Assembly (NCBI GenBank): GCA_023249255.1
Contig: JAHFCY010000159.1
Coordinates: 1-8,028 of the forward strand
Source of the DNA: Candidatus Lindowiibacteriota bacterium
GTDB lineage: Bacteria > Lindowbacteria > 2-12-FULL-62-27
Direction of reading: 5' to 3'
Length of the DNA: 8,028 nucleotides
The translations under genes and the position numbers were made by a program. The notes under the pieces are model-generated. The model saw nothing but the letters and a program-made list of their open reading frames with translations. It had not been told where the DNA came from and searched no databases. This document shows positions 1 through 8,028 of this stretch, in pieces; position 1 is the stretch's first letter, and the number at the start of each line of letters is the position of its first letter.

Positions 1-2276
1 TTGTTGTTTTCCTTGAGCCGCTTGATGGACTCCTCCAGCATGATGTCGACGATTTTGAGCAGGGCATCCGTATCGAGCGTCCGGAAGACCACGACCTCGT
101 CGATGCGATTCAGAAATTCCGGATTGAACTTTCGCTTGACCTCATCCATCACGCGGTCCCGCATCTGCTCGTAGGTCAGTTCGGAAGTGCCGTCGCCGGT
201 GAATCCGAGCCGCTTGCCGCTCACGATTTCCTTGGCGCCGAGGTTCGACGTCATGATGATAACGGTGTTTTTGAAGTCGACGACGTGGCCGAGATTGTCG
301 GAGAGCTGGCCGTCCTCGAGGACCTGCAGGAGAATGTTGAATATATCGGGATGCGCCTTTTCGATCTCATCGAACAGGACGACCGAATAGGGCTTGCGGC
401 GGATGTGCTCGGTGAGCTGGCCGCCCTCTTCGTAGCCGACATAGCCGGGCGGAGAGCCGATGAGGCGCGAGACGTTGAATTTTTCCATGTACTCGCTCAT
501 GTCGATCCGGACGAGATTAGTCTCGTCGCCGAACAAAAATCCGGCAAGCGTTTTGGCCAGCGCGGTCTTGCCGACGCCGGTCGGGCCGAGAAACAAGAAT
601 GAGCCGGTGGGCCGCCGGGGATCCTTGAGGCCCGCCCGGGCGCGCCGGACGGCCTTGGCGATGGCGCTGATGGCGTCCTTCTGGCCGATGATTTTCTTCG
701 CCAACTCCTCCTCCATGCGTATGAGGCGTTCCGATTCGGCCTCGGTCAGCCGCGTGAGAGGCACGCCGGTCCAGTCGGCGATCAGGGTCGCGATGTCGTC
801 AACGTCGACCACGGCGTCGGACTGGCCCTTTGACTTGTTCCATTCCTTGCGGATTTTCTCGATCTGTTCCCGGAGCTTCTTCTCCTTGTCCCGGATCTGC
901 GCGGCCTTTTCGTATTCCTGGGCGATGACCGAATCCTTTTTTTCGCCGAGGAGTTTTTCAAGTTCCTGCTCAAGCGAGCGAAGTTCGGGCGGGACGAGCG
1001 TGGTTTTGAGACGGGCCCGCGATCCGGCCTCGTCGATGAGGTCGATCGCCTTGTCGGGCAGAAACCGGCCGGAGACGTATCGGTGCGACATCCGCGCGGC
1101 GGCGTCGAGGGCGCCATCTGTGATCTTCACGCGGTGATGCGCCTCGTAGCGGTCCCGAAGACCTTTGAGAATCAGAATCGCGTCCTCGACATTCGGCTCG
1201 TTGACCATGATCGGCTGAAACCGCCGTTCAAGCGCCGCGTCCTTCTCGATATACTTGCGGTATTCGTCCATCGTCGTGGCGCCGACGCACTGGAGCAGGC
1301 CGCGGGCAAGCGGGGGTTTCAGAATGTTGGCGGCATCGATGGCGCCTTCGGCCCCGCCGGCTCCGACCAGCGTGTGAAGTTCGTCGATGAACAGGACGCA
1401 GTTCTTGCTCTGCTTGATCTCGTCCAGAATTTTCTTGAGACGCTGTTCAAATTCTCCCCGGTACTTCGTGCCGGCCACGATGCTCGGCAAATCCAGCGCA
1501 AGCACGCGGCGGTTCAGGAGAAGCTCCGGCACGGCGGCGGCAATGATCTTGTGGGCCAGACCTTCGACGATTGCGGTCTTGCCGACGCCGGGCTCGCCGA
1601 TCAGCACGGGATTGTTTTTCGTGCGCCGGGAAAGGATCTGGATCACCCGCTCGATTTCCTTGTCGCGGCCGATGACGGGATCGAGTTCATTGTCCCGCGC
1701 GAGTTTGGTGAGATCGCGGGCGAACTCGTCCAGAAGCGGCGTCTTCGAGACCCCTTTACGCGCGGGCGGGGCGCCCGGTTTCTGCTGGGCCGCCACGGGT
1801 TGCTGCGGTTCCGCGCCGCTTTCAGGGACCTCGTCCGTGCCGAGGCCGTAGAGATCGTAGAGCGCCAATCGGACGTCATCGACGTCGATGTGATATTTTT
1901 TGAGAATCTGCGCGCCGGTGCCCTCGCCTTCCTCCAAAATCGCGATCAGGAGATGTTCCGTGCCGACAAAATCGTTCTTGAGGCTTTTGGCGACGTCCGA
2001 TGAAATTTCGAGGACTTTCTTGGCGTTGGGCGAGTAGTCGAGACCGGAGGCCTCCGAGATGCGCTTTTGATTTTTCATCACGTTCTGGATTTCATTCTCG
2101 AGGTCCTGAAGGTCAATGCCGAGGTCCTTGAGGATCTCAAGCGCGACGCCGGAACCCAGCTTGATGAGGCCGAACAAAAGATGCTCCGTGCCGATCAGGT
2201 TGTGCTTGTGCCGTTCCGCCTCCTGTTGCGCCAGGAAAAGAAGTTTCTGAACGCGCGCCGTAAATTTATAGGACAT
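1..2276 (-). CDS. clpC: ClpC, AAA+ unfoldase of the ClpCP protease (3' end cut by the window edge)
   Basis: ATP-driven unfoldase that threads cytoplasmic proteins into ClpP; in organisms with McsB it recognises phosphoarginine-tagged substrates. The reading frame is open from the ATG at 2276 to the left edge (758 codons); relatives are about 810–850 residues, so only the end of the second AAA+ module is missing. Visible in order: two N-terminal Clp repeats (roughly 4–145, each with a GTEHLL motif); a Pro/Ala/Gln-rich linker (about 150–180); first AAA+ domain with Walker [10 protein letters not shown] at 227–235 and Walker B VLFIDE at 294–299; a charged coiled-coil middle domain near 428–478 with a UVR-like stretch ([13 protein letters not shown]), characteristic of ClpC; second AAA+ domain with Walker [10 protein letters not shown] at 564–572 and Walker B FDE near 635–637; and an LGF tripeptide at 690–692 in the position of the ClpP-docking loop. 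AGGAGG at 2292–2287, 10 nt upstream, supports the start. It is the last visible gene of the mcsA-mcsB-clpC block, 24 nt after mcsB. ClpB is unlikely because of the short middle domain and the LGF loop. Confidence 0.96.
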   Translation of the reverse strand, partial: MSYKFTARVQKLLFLAQQEAERHKHNLIGTEHLLFGLIKLGSGVALEILKDLGIDLQDLENEIQNVMKNQKRISEASGLDYSPNAKKVLEISSDVAKSLKNDFVGTEHLLIAILEEGEGTGAQILKKYHIDVDDVRLALYDLYGLGTDEVPESGAEPQQPVAAQQKPGAPPARKGVSKTPLLDEFARDLTKLARDNELDPVIGRDKEIERVIQILSRRTKNNPVLIGEPGVGKTAIVEGLAHKIIAAAVPELLLNRRVLALDLPSIVAGTKYRGEFEQRLKKILDEIKQSKNCVLFIDELHTLVGAGGAEGAIDAANILKPPLARGLLQCVGATTMDEYRKYIEKDAALERRFQPIMVNEPNVEDAILILKGLRDRYEAHHRVKITDGALDAAARMSHRYVSGRFLPDKAIDLIDEAGSRARLKTTLVPPELRSLEQELEKLLGEKKDSVIAQEYEKAAQIRDKEKKLREQIEKIRKEWNKSKGQSDAVVDVDDIATLIADWTGVPLTRLTEAESERLIRMEEELAKKIIGQKDAISAIAKAVRRARAGLKDPRRPTGSFLFLGPTGVGKTALAKTLAGFLFGDETNLVRIDMSEYMEKFNVSRLIGSPPGYVGYEEGGQLTEHIRRKPYSVVLFDEIEKAHPDIFNILLQVLEDGQLSDNLGHVVDFKNTVIIMTSNLGAKEIVSGKRLGFTGDGTSELTYEQMRDRVMDEVKRKFNPEFLNRIDEVVVFRTLDTDALLKIVDIMLEESIKRLKENN

Positions 2277-2286
2277 GGCCCGCCCG

Positions 2287-2292
2287 CCTCCT
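2287..2292 (-). promoter_or_regulatory. Shine-Dalgarno of clpC
   Basis: A perfect AGGAGG on the minus strand ends 10 nt before the ATG at 2276. It lies in the 24-nt gap after the mcsB stop and fixes the clpC start. Confidence 0.75.
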
Positions 2293-2300
2293 GTTTTTTT

Positions 2301-3359
2301 TCACGCTGTTTTCATTCTCAATCTCGTCCGGATCAGTTCGGCCCGCGCGACGTCGCGCTCTTCGGCCTGAAGATCCTTGCCGGACGACACGCACAAATGC
2401 GCGGGCTGGATGAGCACAAAAAGCTCGTTCAACATCTGCGTCGTGATGTCGTGGATCAGTTTGTAATAGACGGCGAGCCGAAGGGCCGACACGTGGCTCA
2501 TCGCCTCCTTCGACGATAACAACCTCGCGTGCCGGAGAATCCCCCACGCGCGGAAAATCGTATCCTCGACGTGCAAATGGTCTTCCGAGTACATCCACTT
2601 GCGCGCCTCCCGTTCCTTGGAGGCGATCTGGCGCGTTATTTTTTCGATGTTGTCAACGATTTCCTCCTCGCCGCGCGAGAGGGTGATCTGATTTGAGATC
2701 TGAAAAAAGTTGGACATGGGTTCGGTTCCCTCGCCGTAAAATCCGCGGACGGCCAGGCCGAGGTGCGACACGGCCTTGAGCACTTTGTCGATCTGCTTGG
2801 TCTCGACCAGGCCCGGCAGATGCACGAGCACGCTGGCGCGCATGCCGGTGCCGACGTTGGTCGGACACGCGGTGCAATAACCGATGTCAGGCCGGAAAGC
2901 ATAGTCGAGAGTAGCCTCAAGGTCGTTGTCGAGGGAGTCGACGACGCGCCAGGTGTCGATCATGGCCAGTCCCGGCTCCATCGCCTGAATGCGAAGATGG
3001 TCTTCCTCGTTTACCATGACCGACAGAGCCTCGTCACGCTCGACGATCACACTGCCGAGTTTCGATTCGATGAGCCGCTGATTGATGAGGTGCCGCTCGA
3101 CCAGAACCTGTTTTTCGATGTCGGACAATTTTTCTATCTGAATGACGTGGGCATTTTTGAGCATTTTGCTCCGCTCCGCCGCGTCGGAAACCGCCTGTCG
3201 GACAGCGCGGAGGGCTGTGTCGTTCGCGACATGCGGAAAAGCGTGCTGGGCCAGGTTTCGGGCCAGACGGACGCGGCTGGATACGACGACGTCGCCGTCG
3301 GGCGCGCCATCGGCCCGCATCCACGGGCCGGTGTTTTCCATGTTGAGCGGGAGAGTCAT
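2301..3359 (-). CDS. mcsB: McsB, protein-arginine kinase
   Basis: Transfers the ATP gamma-phosphate to arginine side chains of proteins, marking them for ClpCP; it belongs to the phosphagen (guanidino) kinase fold. The protein has 352 residues, close to the roughly 360 of characterised McsB. Visible motifs: SSRVRLARNL at 27–36 (nucleotide-binding arginines), the guanidino-kinase loop NEEDHLR at 117–123, CPTNVGTG at 165–172 containing the conserved active-site cysteine, QISNQITLSRGEEE around 220–233, and RDVARA at 335–340. The last matches the RDxxRA phosphoarginine-sensing motif that separates McsB from creatine/arginine kinases, which also carry an N-terminal helical domain absent here. The ATG at 3359 overlaps the mcsA stop in ATGA, implying translational coupling; a weak GGGAG lies 13 nt upstream. 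An internal Met at residue 7 has no ribosome site, so Met1 is preferred. All catalytic motifs are intact, so I expect an active kinase. Confidence 0.96.
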   Translation of the reverse strand: MTLPLNMENTGPWMRADGAPDGDVVVSSRVRLARNLAQHAFPHVANDTALRAVRQAVSDAAERSKMLKNAHVIQIEKLSDIEKQVLVERHLINQRLIESKLGSVIVERDEALSVMVNEEDHLRIQAMEPGLAMIDTWRVVDSLDNDLEATLDYAFRPDIGYCTACPTNVGTGMRASVLVHLPGLVETKQIDKVLKAVSHLGLAVRGFYGEGTEPMSNFFQISNQITLSRGEEEIVDNIEKITRQIASKEREARKWMYSEDHLHVEDTIFRAWGILRHARLLSSKEAMSHVSALRLAVYYKLIHDITTQMLNELFVLIQPAHLCVSSGKDLQAEERDVARAELIRTRLRMKTA

Positions 3360-3872
3360 GACTCGTTCACCGCTCCCGTCGATTTGAGTTCGGACTCGAT
3401 TTGTTTGATCTGGTCACGGATGTGGGCCGCGCGCTCGTATTCCTCCTGCGAAATCGCCTCGCGAAGATCCCGCCGGAGTTTCTTGATCTCACGGACCCGG
3501 TTGTGCGCGCCGCCTTCGCCCAGCCGCATCGGGACTTTGCCTGTGTGGTGCGAACTGCCGTGGATTTTTCGAAGCAGGGGAATCAGTTCGTCATAAAAAG
3601 TTTCGTAACAGCGGGGACAGCCCAGCCGCCCGGTGCGCTTGAATCCCCCCGAGGTCAGGCCGCAGACGGGACAGGCGAGCTTGCTTTCCGCCGCGGGCGC
3701 TTCGGGTTCGGCGTCCGGCGCGAGACCCGCGATGAGATTTTCAAGATGGAACTCGTGGTTTGCGCCCATGATGTTCATTTCTTTCGCGCAGGATTCACAG
3801 AGGTGATACTCCGTGCTCTGATTGTTGATGATCTTCGCGAAATGAATTTTGGCCTCGTTTTTCTTGCATCGC

Positions 3873-3883
<11 letters not shown>
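3356..3883 (-). CDS. mcsA: McsA, zinc-binding activator of McsB with UVR domain
   Basis: Small adaptor that binds and stimulates the McsB kinase and links it to ClpC. The protein has 175 residues (about 185 in Bacillus). There are two four-cysteine zinc sites: C3/C6 with C29/C32, and C71/C74 with C89/C92. An Ala/Pro/Glu-rich linker (about 55–66) separates them. The C-terminus is a charged UVR motif at about 132–166 (EEYERAAHIRDQI), resembling the UVR-like stretch in the ClpC middle domain. The same frame extends upstream to an ATG at 3979, but those 32 residues lie inside the ilvE coding sequence and look unlike McsA. The ATG at 3883 begins the typical MQCKRC and is preceded by AGGAGGGGG (3901–3893). 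The start overlaps the ilvE stop by 11 nt, and the stop overlaps the mcsB start by 4 nt. UvrB/UvrC are excluded by size and by the zinc fingers. Confidence 0.94.
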
Positions 3884-4751
<868 letters not shown>

Positions 4752-4805
4752 TTGCGCATACCCCCATCCTCGCCGGACTGTCACAGCCGGCCGCATGAAT
4801 CCCCG

Positions 4806-4833
4806 AGTGTACTTGAGCGCGTGAAAAGTTCAA
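4806..4833 (-). promoter_or_regulatory. Candidate sigma70-type promoter for the ilvE-mcsA-mcsB-clpC unit
   Basis: On the minus strand, TTGAAC (4833–4828, 4/6 to the -35 consensus) and TACACT (4811–4806, 4/6 to the -10 consensus) are separated by 16 nt. Transcription would begin near 4799, giving a leader of about 48 nt before the ilvE ATG. The site lies in the 128-bp gap after lolD, where readthrough from lolD is also possible. The prediction rests on sequence match alone. Confidence 0.4.
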
Positions 4834-4879
4834 CTGGTGGACGTTGGGGGGGTTCGTCCTGTACGACATTCCCTCGAAA

Positions 4880-5572
4880 TCATTCTCCGGCGGTCTGGAG
4901 GCGGCCGGAGCGCAAGTCAACGCGGCGGTCGACCCGGGCGGCGACTGCGGGATTGTGCGTCGAAAGCACGACCGCGACCTGTCGGCGCTTGCAGGCCTCG
5001 TCGATGAGATCGAGAACGCCGCTCGCGGACTGGCCGTCAAGGTGTCCGGTGGGCTCATCGGCAAATAGAATTTTCGGCTGATGAATGAGCGCGCGCGCAA
5101 CCGCAATCCTCTGCCGCTCTCCGCCGGAAAGTTCCTCGATCCGTGACGCCGCGCGATCGGCCAATCCGAGCCGATCCAATACCGACCTCACCTCGCCGTC
5201 ATGTCCGCCGGGCCCGCCGTTCGTCCGGGCCATCCGCAGGGCGAGCCGGATGTTTTCCTCGACGGTGAGATCGGGCATGAGGTGATGGAACTGAAACACG
5301 ATGCCGGCGTCGCGGACGCGCAATCCATCCCGCGCCGATTCCCCGAGCGCGTAGAGATCCGTCCCCAGCCATTCCACGCGCCCGGCGTCCGGCGGCAAAA
5401 TTCCGGCCAGAACGTGCAGAAGCGTCGTCTTGCCGACACCCGACGGCCCCGTGATCGCAACCCACTCGCCCGGCGCCACGGCCAGCGACACGTCCGTCAG
5501 CACCGCGCGCGGTTCACGTCCGCTGACGAATGTTTTCGACAGATGCTCCGCAGCCAGAACCGGTGAAGGCAT
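4880..5572 (-). CDS. lolD: LolD-like ABC transporter ATP-binding protein
   Basis: ATPase subunit of a MacB/LolD/FtsE-type ABC system. LolD powers release of lipoproteins from the inner membrane to LolA in diderm bacteria. All ABC motifs are present in 230 residues: Walker A GPSGVGKT at 42–49; Q-loop Q94 in VFQFHHLMPDLTVEEN, whose HLMPDLT part strongly resembles LolD; signature LSGGE at 148–152; Walker B ILFADE at 168–173; D-loop GHLD at 176–179; and switch H206. There is no membrane segment. The ATG at 5572 gives the expected N-terminus; no Shine-Dalgarno lies upstream, and a -10-like hexamer ends 8 nt before it, so a leaderless mRNA is possible. No LolC/LolE-like permease is adjacent: ilvE follows after 128 bp and the next gene upstream is divergent. 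A sister MacB-type exporter ATPase cannot be excluded. The family call is firm and the LolD role is likely. Confidence 0.85.
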   Translation of the reverse strand: MPSPVLAAEHLSKTFVSGREPRAVLTDVSLAVAPGEWVAITGPSGVGKTTLLHVLAGILPPDAGRVEWLGTDLYALGESARDGLRVRDAGIVFQFHHLMPDLTVEENIRLALRMARTNGGPGGHDGEVRSVLDRLGLADRAASRIEELSGGERQRIAVARALIHQPKILFADEPTGHLDGQSASGVLDLIDEACKRRQVAVVLSTHNPAVAARVDRRVDLRSGRLQTAGE

Positions 5573-5580
5573 AGGAAATC

Positions 5581-5609
5581 ATTCTGACAGTTTGACGTGA
5601 TTGACGCAA
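5581..5609 (-). promoter_or_regulatory. Candidate promoter of lolD
   Basis: On the minus strand, TTGCGT (5609–5604, only 3/6 to the -35 consensus) and CAGAAT (5586–5581, 4/6 to the -10 consensus) are 17 nt apart. Transcription would start within a few bases of the lolD ATG at 5572, consistent with the missing ribosome site. This is a weak match. Confidence 0.25.
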
Positions 5610-5627
5610 CCGGATGGAATGAGGGGA

Positions 5628-5718
5628 AAACCAGAGCCACAGACAGACATTCACAGACAAACACAGACACAGACAGTTTCTATTTGGGAAGGTGGGAGTC
5701 TGTCTGTGGCTCTGGTTT
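5628..5718. repeat. Inverted-repeat element with CACAGACA-type internal repeats (REP/MITE-like)
   Basis: Two 21-bp arms, 5628–5648 and 5698–5718, are perfect reverse complements separated by 49 nt. A further 5-bp match (GAATG 5617–5621 with CATTC 5722–5726) continues the pairing after a short asymmetric interruption, giving up to 110 bp in total. The left arm and the spacer are built from repeated CACAGACA units (about 5638–5676), so the right arm can also pair in shifted registers with units inside the spacer. The element lies between two divergent genes and between their candidate promoters, so it is not a terminator for either. It encodes nothing convincing and has no transposase beside it. 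It resembles short palindromic intergenic repeats; membership of a dispersed family is inferred, since only one copy is seen here. Confidence 0.8.
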
Positions 5719-5752
5719 CTCCATTCGACCCCTTTCGCCCTCGTCGTCGTTC

Positions 5753-5779
5753 TGGACAAATATTTTTGCACAGGATAAT
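5753..5779 (+). promoter_or_regulatory. Candidate promoter of the C45 hydrolase/ATP-grasp operon
   Basis: TGGACA (5753–5758, 5/6 to the -35 consensus) and GATAAT (5774–5779, 5/6 to the -10 consensus) are spaced by 15 nt, which is short. Transcription would begin at about 5786–5788, at the ATG itself. Only a weak AGGA (5772–5775) lies 12 nt upstream, so the mRNA may be leaderless. Confidence 0.4.
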
Positions 5780-5787
5780 CTCTGCAA

Positions 5788-6843
5788 ATGGAACGACTGC
5801 TTGAGTTCAATGTTTCCGGATTTAATTACGATATCGGCCTGGCGATCGGGAGGAAATTCCGGCGGGAGATCCGGCACTACGTGCGGCACAACAATCACCT
5901 GCTGGCCGAACACTGGACGGGACGGTTGGGAAATGTTCAGGACGTCCTTGACGAGTCGCTGGCCCGCACGACGCGCGCGTTTCCGCGGTACGTTGAGGAG
6001 TTGGACGGCGTCGCGCAGGGTGCGGGCGTGCCGTTTCGCGATATCTATGCCCTCAATTACATTGAACTTCTCGAAGTCGACGCGCCCTATTCCCGGAAAT
6101 CGGAAACCTGTTCGACGGTCGTTGCGCCGCGGCGCGGCCATTATCTCGTCGGCCACAACGAGGACTGGACCGCGGGCCAGAACGACGTGTATCTCCTGCG
6201 GGCGCGTTACCCGACGGGCGGCGGGTTCATGTGCCTCGCGTACTACGGATATTTGCCCGGCATGAGCGTGGGGGTCAATTCCCACGGGATGTTTCACGCG
6301 ATCAATTATCTCTCACCGCGCGACCGGCGGGTCGGCATTCCCCGGACGTTCATCACGCGCGCCATTTTAGACGCGCCTGACTTCAAAACCGCCGTCCACA
6401 TCGCCCGGTCGCACTACCGGTCGTTCGGCCAAAGCATCAACCTGTTTCGCCGCAACGCCTTTATTAATATAGAAACGTCGGCCAAGCGGGCGGCGATTCG
6501 CCGGCCCCGGGGCGTGGACCTCCACACGAACCACTACCTTCATCCCGAATTGATCGAAATGGAAAGTCCGGGCCACATGCAGTGGACGCTCACCCGATAC
6601 GGCATCGGCCGGGACTACATCGCGCAGCGAAACGGATCCGTCGGGCGATTTGGCGAGGGACAGATTCGCGAGCTTCTCGGTTCGCGCGAGTGCGCACCGT
6701 TTTGTTTCTACTGCATTCCGGAATCCCGAAATGAACACGTTACGCTTGCCACCACGATTTTCGATACCCGGCGGCTGGATCTTCGCGTCATTCGCGGCAA
6801 TCCCGCGGGCGCGCGGGGCCGATTATACAAATTCGATGATTGA
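5788..6843 (+). CDS. C45-family autoproteolytic acyltransferase/hydrolase (penicillin acyltransferase-like)
   Basis: Ntn-hydrolase fold protein of the acyl-CoA:6-aminopenicillanate acyltransferase family, which forms or cleaves amide bonds through an N-terminal cysteine exposed by self-cleavage. It has 351 residues with no signal peptide or membrane segment, so it is probably cytoplasmic. The candidate nucleophile is C108 in ETCSTVV. It is followed by GHNEDW at 122–127 and THTNHY-type HTNHY at 246–250, both signature motifs of the family, and by TLATTIFD at 319–326, matching the usual C-terminal strand. The residue before the cysteine is threonine rather than the glycine of the fungal enzyme; some relatives may not self-process. 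The N-terminal 100 residues match the usual helical pro-region. Its stop overlaps the next gene, an ATP-grasp ligase, by 8 nt, suggesting a joint pathway. The true substrate is unknown; penicillin chemistry is not implied. Confidence 0.85.
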   Translation: MERLLEFNVSGFNYDIGLAIGRKFRREIRHYVRHNNHLLAEHWTGRLGNVQDVLDESLARTTRAFPRYVEELDGVAQGAGVPFRDIYALNYIELLEVDAPYSRKSETCSTVVAPRRGHYLVGHNEDWTAGQNDVYLLRARYPTGGGFMCLAYYGYLPGMSVGVNSHGMFHAINYLSPRDRRVGIPRTFITRAILDAPDFKTAVHIARSHYRSFGQSINLFRRNAFINIETSAKRAAIRRPRGVDLHTNHYLHPELIEMESPGHMQWTLTRYGIGRDYIAQRNGSVGRFGEGQIRELLGSRECAPFCFYCIPESRNEHVTLATTIFDTRRLDLRVIRGNPAGARGRLYKFDD

Positions 6844-8028
6844 AAATCTGACGGCGCTTCGGAAAGAGGCCGCGCGTCGCGGATGGTTTCGAGGGCGGAC
6901 GTTCGTCTACTACGGCGGGTCAGGCTCGGACGCACACATGCTGTCGCACTTTCTGGACGTATCGGCGGTCATCTGCGATGACTATGGAGACGATATCCGC
7001 GAGGGCATCGAGCGCGGCTGGGGCGCCAAAGTTTTTTCGTATGAAAAACACAAGCGCGTCCGGCCCGCGTCCAGCGACGCGTTCGACACCTACTATCTGC
7101 ATGACCACGGCGCGGAAGTGTCGGAAGCGCTGGCGGCGGGGGCGGATCGGGACGTCTGCGTCGTCGCGTTCAGTTCGACGCTGGACCTGCAGAAATTTCT
7201 GTCCACGAAAGGCCGCCATGCGCATCTGCTCCAAAATCCCGTCATTGTCCAGAATTATTTCGATTACAAAGCCCGCCTCGCCTGGCGCGCCGAACAACTG
7301 GGCATCCCGATTCCGCCGGAAAGTTCGCTCGGATTTTTCGGCGGATTGAAATATCAGGCGCTGGCCGACAAATATCAGGGCGCGTTCGTCGTGCAGGTCC
7401 CGATCTCGGCGGCCGGAAGCGGAACGGACATCATCCGGACCGAGGAGGATTTTCGGGCGATGATGGAGGAAAAACACGAGGCGCTCGGCGGGCGGTTCGA
7501 GCAGACACAGGTCAAGATCACGCGGTTTTTGCCCGGACCCAGCCTCAATTGCACGGCGTCGGTCTGCAACGGCGAGATCGTTTTGTCCCAGCCGTGCGTT
7601 CAGATCGTTGGCGATCCGGCGGTCACGACCAACCCGACGCAGTACAGCGGATCCGATTTCAGCCTGCGCGGGATTCCGCCCGCCATCCGCGCGGAGATTC
7701 TGGAGATCATGATGCGGGTCGGCCGGTGGATGGGCACCAACTGCTATCGTGGAAATTTCGGAGTTGACTTTCTGACGACGGTCGACGGCCGGGGCATTCC
7801 CGACGCGGTCTACGTGAGCGAAATCAACGCGCGGCTCGTGGGCGAATCGCAGTACATGGCCGACTTTGAAGCGATGCAGGGCATTGTACCCCTGCCGTTT
7901 TTTCATGTGGCCGAATTTCTGGGTCTCGACATCCCCGCTGAAGAAATCCGGCGATACAACGCGTCCTTGCCCGAAATCGCCGGCTCCAACATCATCGTCT
8001 GCAACAATCGCAAGGGAATCTTCCGAAG
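6836..8028 (+). CDS. ATP-grasp ligase-like protein (3' end cut by the window edge)
   Basis: ATP-grasp enzymes couple a carboxylate to an amine or thiol through an acyl-phosphate. The ATG at 6836 overlaps the upstream stop (ATGATTGA), so translation is probably coupled; no Shine-Dalgarno is seen. The frame is open for 397 codons to the right edge. Residues 1–130 form a Rossmann-like pre-ATP-grasp region (FVYYGGSGSDAHML near 23–36). Then come LLQNPVIVQNYFDYKARLA at about 131–149, with K145 a likely nucleotide contact; FVVQVPISAAGSGTD at 184–198, resembling the strand and glycine-rich loop over ATP, with Q187 where lysine is common; VKITRFLPGPSLN near 224–236; GVDF with D311; and SEINAR with E329, N331 and R333, the usual metal/phosphate site. 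A peptide or amide ligase is likely from the partner gene. I do not recognise the exact subfamily, and the substrate cannot be read from the sequence. Confidence 0.78.
   Translation, partial: MIENLTALRKEAARRGWFRGRTFVYYGGSGSDAHMLSHFLDVSAVICDDYGDDIREGIERGWGAKVFSYEKHKRVRPASSDAFDTYYLHDHGAEVSEALAAGADRDVCVVAFSSTLDLQKFLSTKGRHAHLLQNPVIVQNYFDYKARLAWRAEQLGIPIPPESSLGFFGGLKYQALADKYQGAFVVQVPISAAGSGTDIIRTEEDFRAMMEEKHEALGGRFEQTQVKITRFLPGPSLNCTASVCNGEIVLSQPCVQIVGDPAVTTNPTQYSGSDFSLRGIPPAIRAEILEIMMRVGRWMGTNCYRGNFGVDFLTTVDGRGIPDAVYVSEINARLVGESQYMADFEAMQGIVPLPFFHVAEFLGLDIPAEEIRRYNASLPEIAGSNIIVCNNRKGIFR

Larger units (their letters stand above)
5573..5787. other. Divergent intergenic region between lolD and the C45 hydrolase gene
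   Basis: The 215 bp hold a candidate lolD promoter (5581–5609), the inverted-repeat element (5628–5718) and a candidate promoter for the rightward genes (5753–5779). Two TTGACG copies at 5592–5597 and 5601–5606 lie next to the lolD promoter with a 9-bp period; their meaning is unknown. I see no small gene or RNA gene. Confidence 0.6.

Noticed and set aside
1083-2003. Long plus-strand open frame opposite clpC
   Set aside because: It lies opposite intact ClpC AAA+ domain sequence; long antisense frames are expected in GC-rich genes and the product has no recognisable domain.
2763-3596. Plus-strand open frame opposite mcsB and mcsA
   Set aside because: It spans two well-supported genes on the other strand and shows no family motif.
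4839-4859. Hairpin GGACG–CGTCC around a G run after lolD
   Set aside because: Only a 5-bp stem with an 11-nt loop and no T tract on the minus strand, so it is too weak to call a terminator.
5591-5607. TTTGAC/ATTGAC direct repeat resembling a CtsR operator
   Set aside because: The half-sites repeat every 9 bp, not the 10 bp of the CtsR tandem heptads. The match degrades in the second copy, and the site lies before lolD rather than the mcsA operon.
5638-5676. CACAGACA units as a possible CRISPR array
   Set aside because: The units are 6–14 bp apart, with no repeats of 23 bp or more, no spacers and no cas genes; they fit a simple-repeat/palindromic element.
5597-6297. Open frames on both strands across the inverted repeat and the 5' part of the C45 gene
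   Set aside because: Their translations are low-complexity over the repeat (Thr/Asp/Gln runs) and otherwise shadows of the C45 coding sequence, with no recognisable motif.
6920-7906. Long minus-strand open frame opposite the ATP-grasp gene
   Set aside because: The plus frame carries ordered ATP-grasp motifs and couples to the upstream gene; the minus product is Arg/Asp-rich with no motif.

Overview
The window is about 58–60% GC (estimated by eye) and is densely coded, with no RNA genes, CRISPR array, insertion sequence or obvious transferred segment. It looks like a bacterial chromosome fragment. A LolD-type ABC ATPase suggests a diderm, while the mcsA-mcsB-clpC block is best known from Firmicutes but also occurs in several diderm phyla (for example Planctomycetota and relatives). 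An uncultured, GC-rich diderm is plausible, but the phylum cannot be fixed from the sequence alone.

Left part, minus strand (1–4833): a tight cluster read right to left. It runs ilvE (branched-chain aminotransferase family), mcsA (zinc-binding adaptor/activator), mcsB (protein-arginine kinase) and clpC (AAA+ unfoldase, cut by the left window edge). The ilvE stop overlaps mcsA by 11 nt, mcsA and mcsB share ATGA, and 24 nt separate mcsB from clpC. A candidate sigma70-type promoter lies just ahead of ilvE. The last three genes form the known arginine-phosphorylation/ClpCP protein quality-control module: McsA activates McsB, phosphoarginine marks substrates, and ClpC unfolds them for ClpP. The usual repressor gene ctsR is not present, and ilvE sits in its position.

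Middle (4834–5787): an isolated lolD-like ABC ATPase gene on the minus strand without a visible permease partner. It is followed by a 215-bp divergent intergenic region. That region holds a 21-bp perfect inverted repeat (91 bp end to end) filled with CACAGACA-type repeats, and candidate promoters flank it on both sides.

Right part, plus strand (5788–8028): two overlapping genes, a C45-family Ntn hydrolase/acyltransferase (penicillin acyltransferase-like) and an ATP-grasp ligase-like protein cut by the right edge. One enzyme family makes or breaks amide bonds by acyl transfer and the other makes them with ATP. The pair is therefore the best candidate here for an undescribed small-molecule or peptide pathway, but the substrate is unknown and the rest of the cluster lies outside the window.
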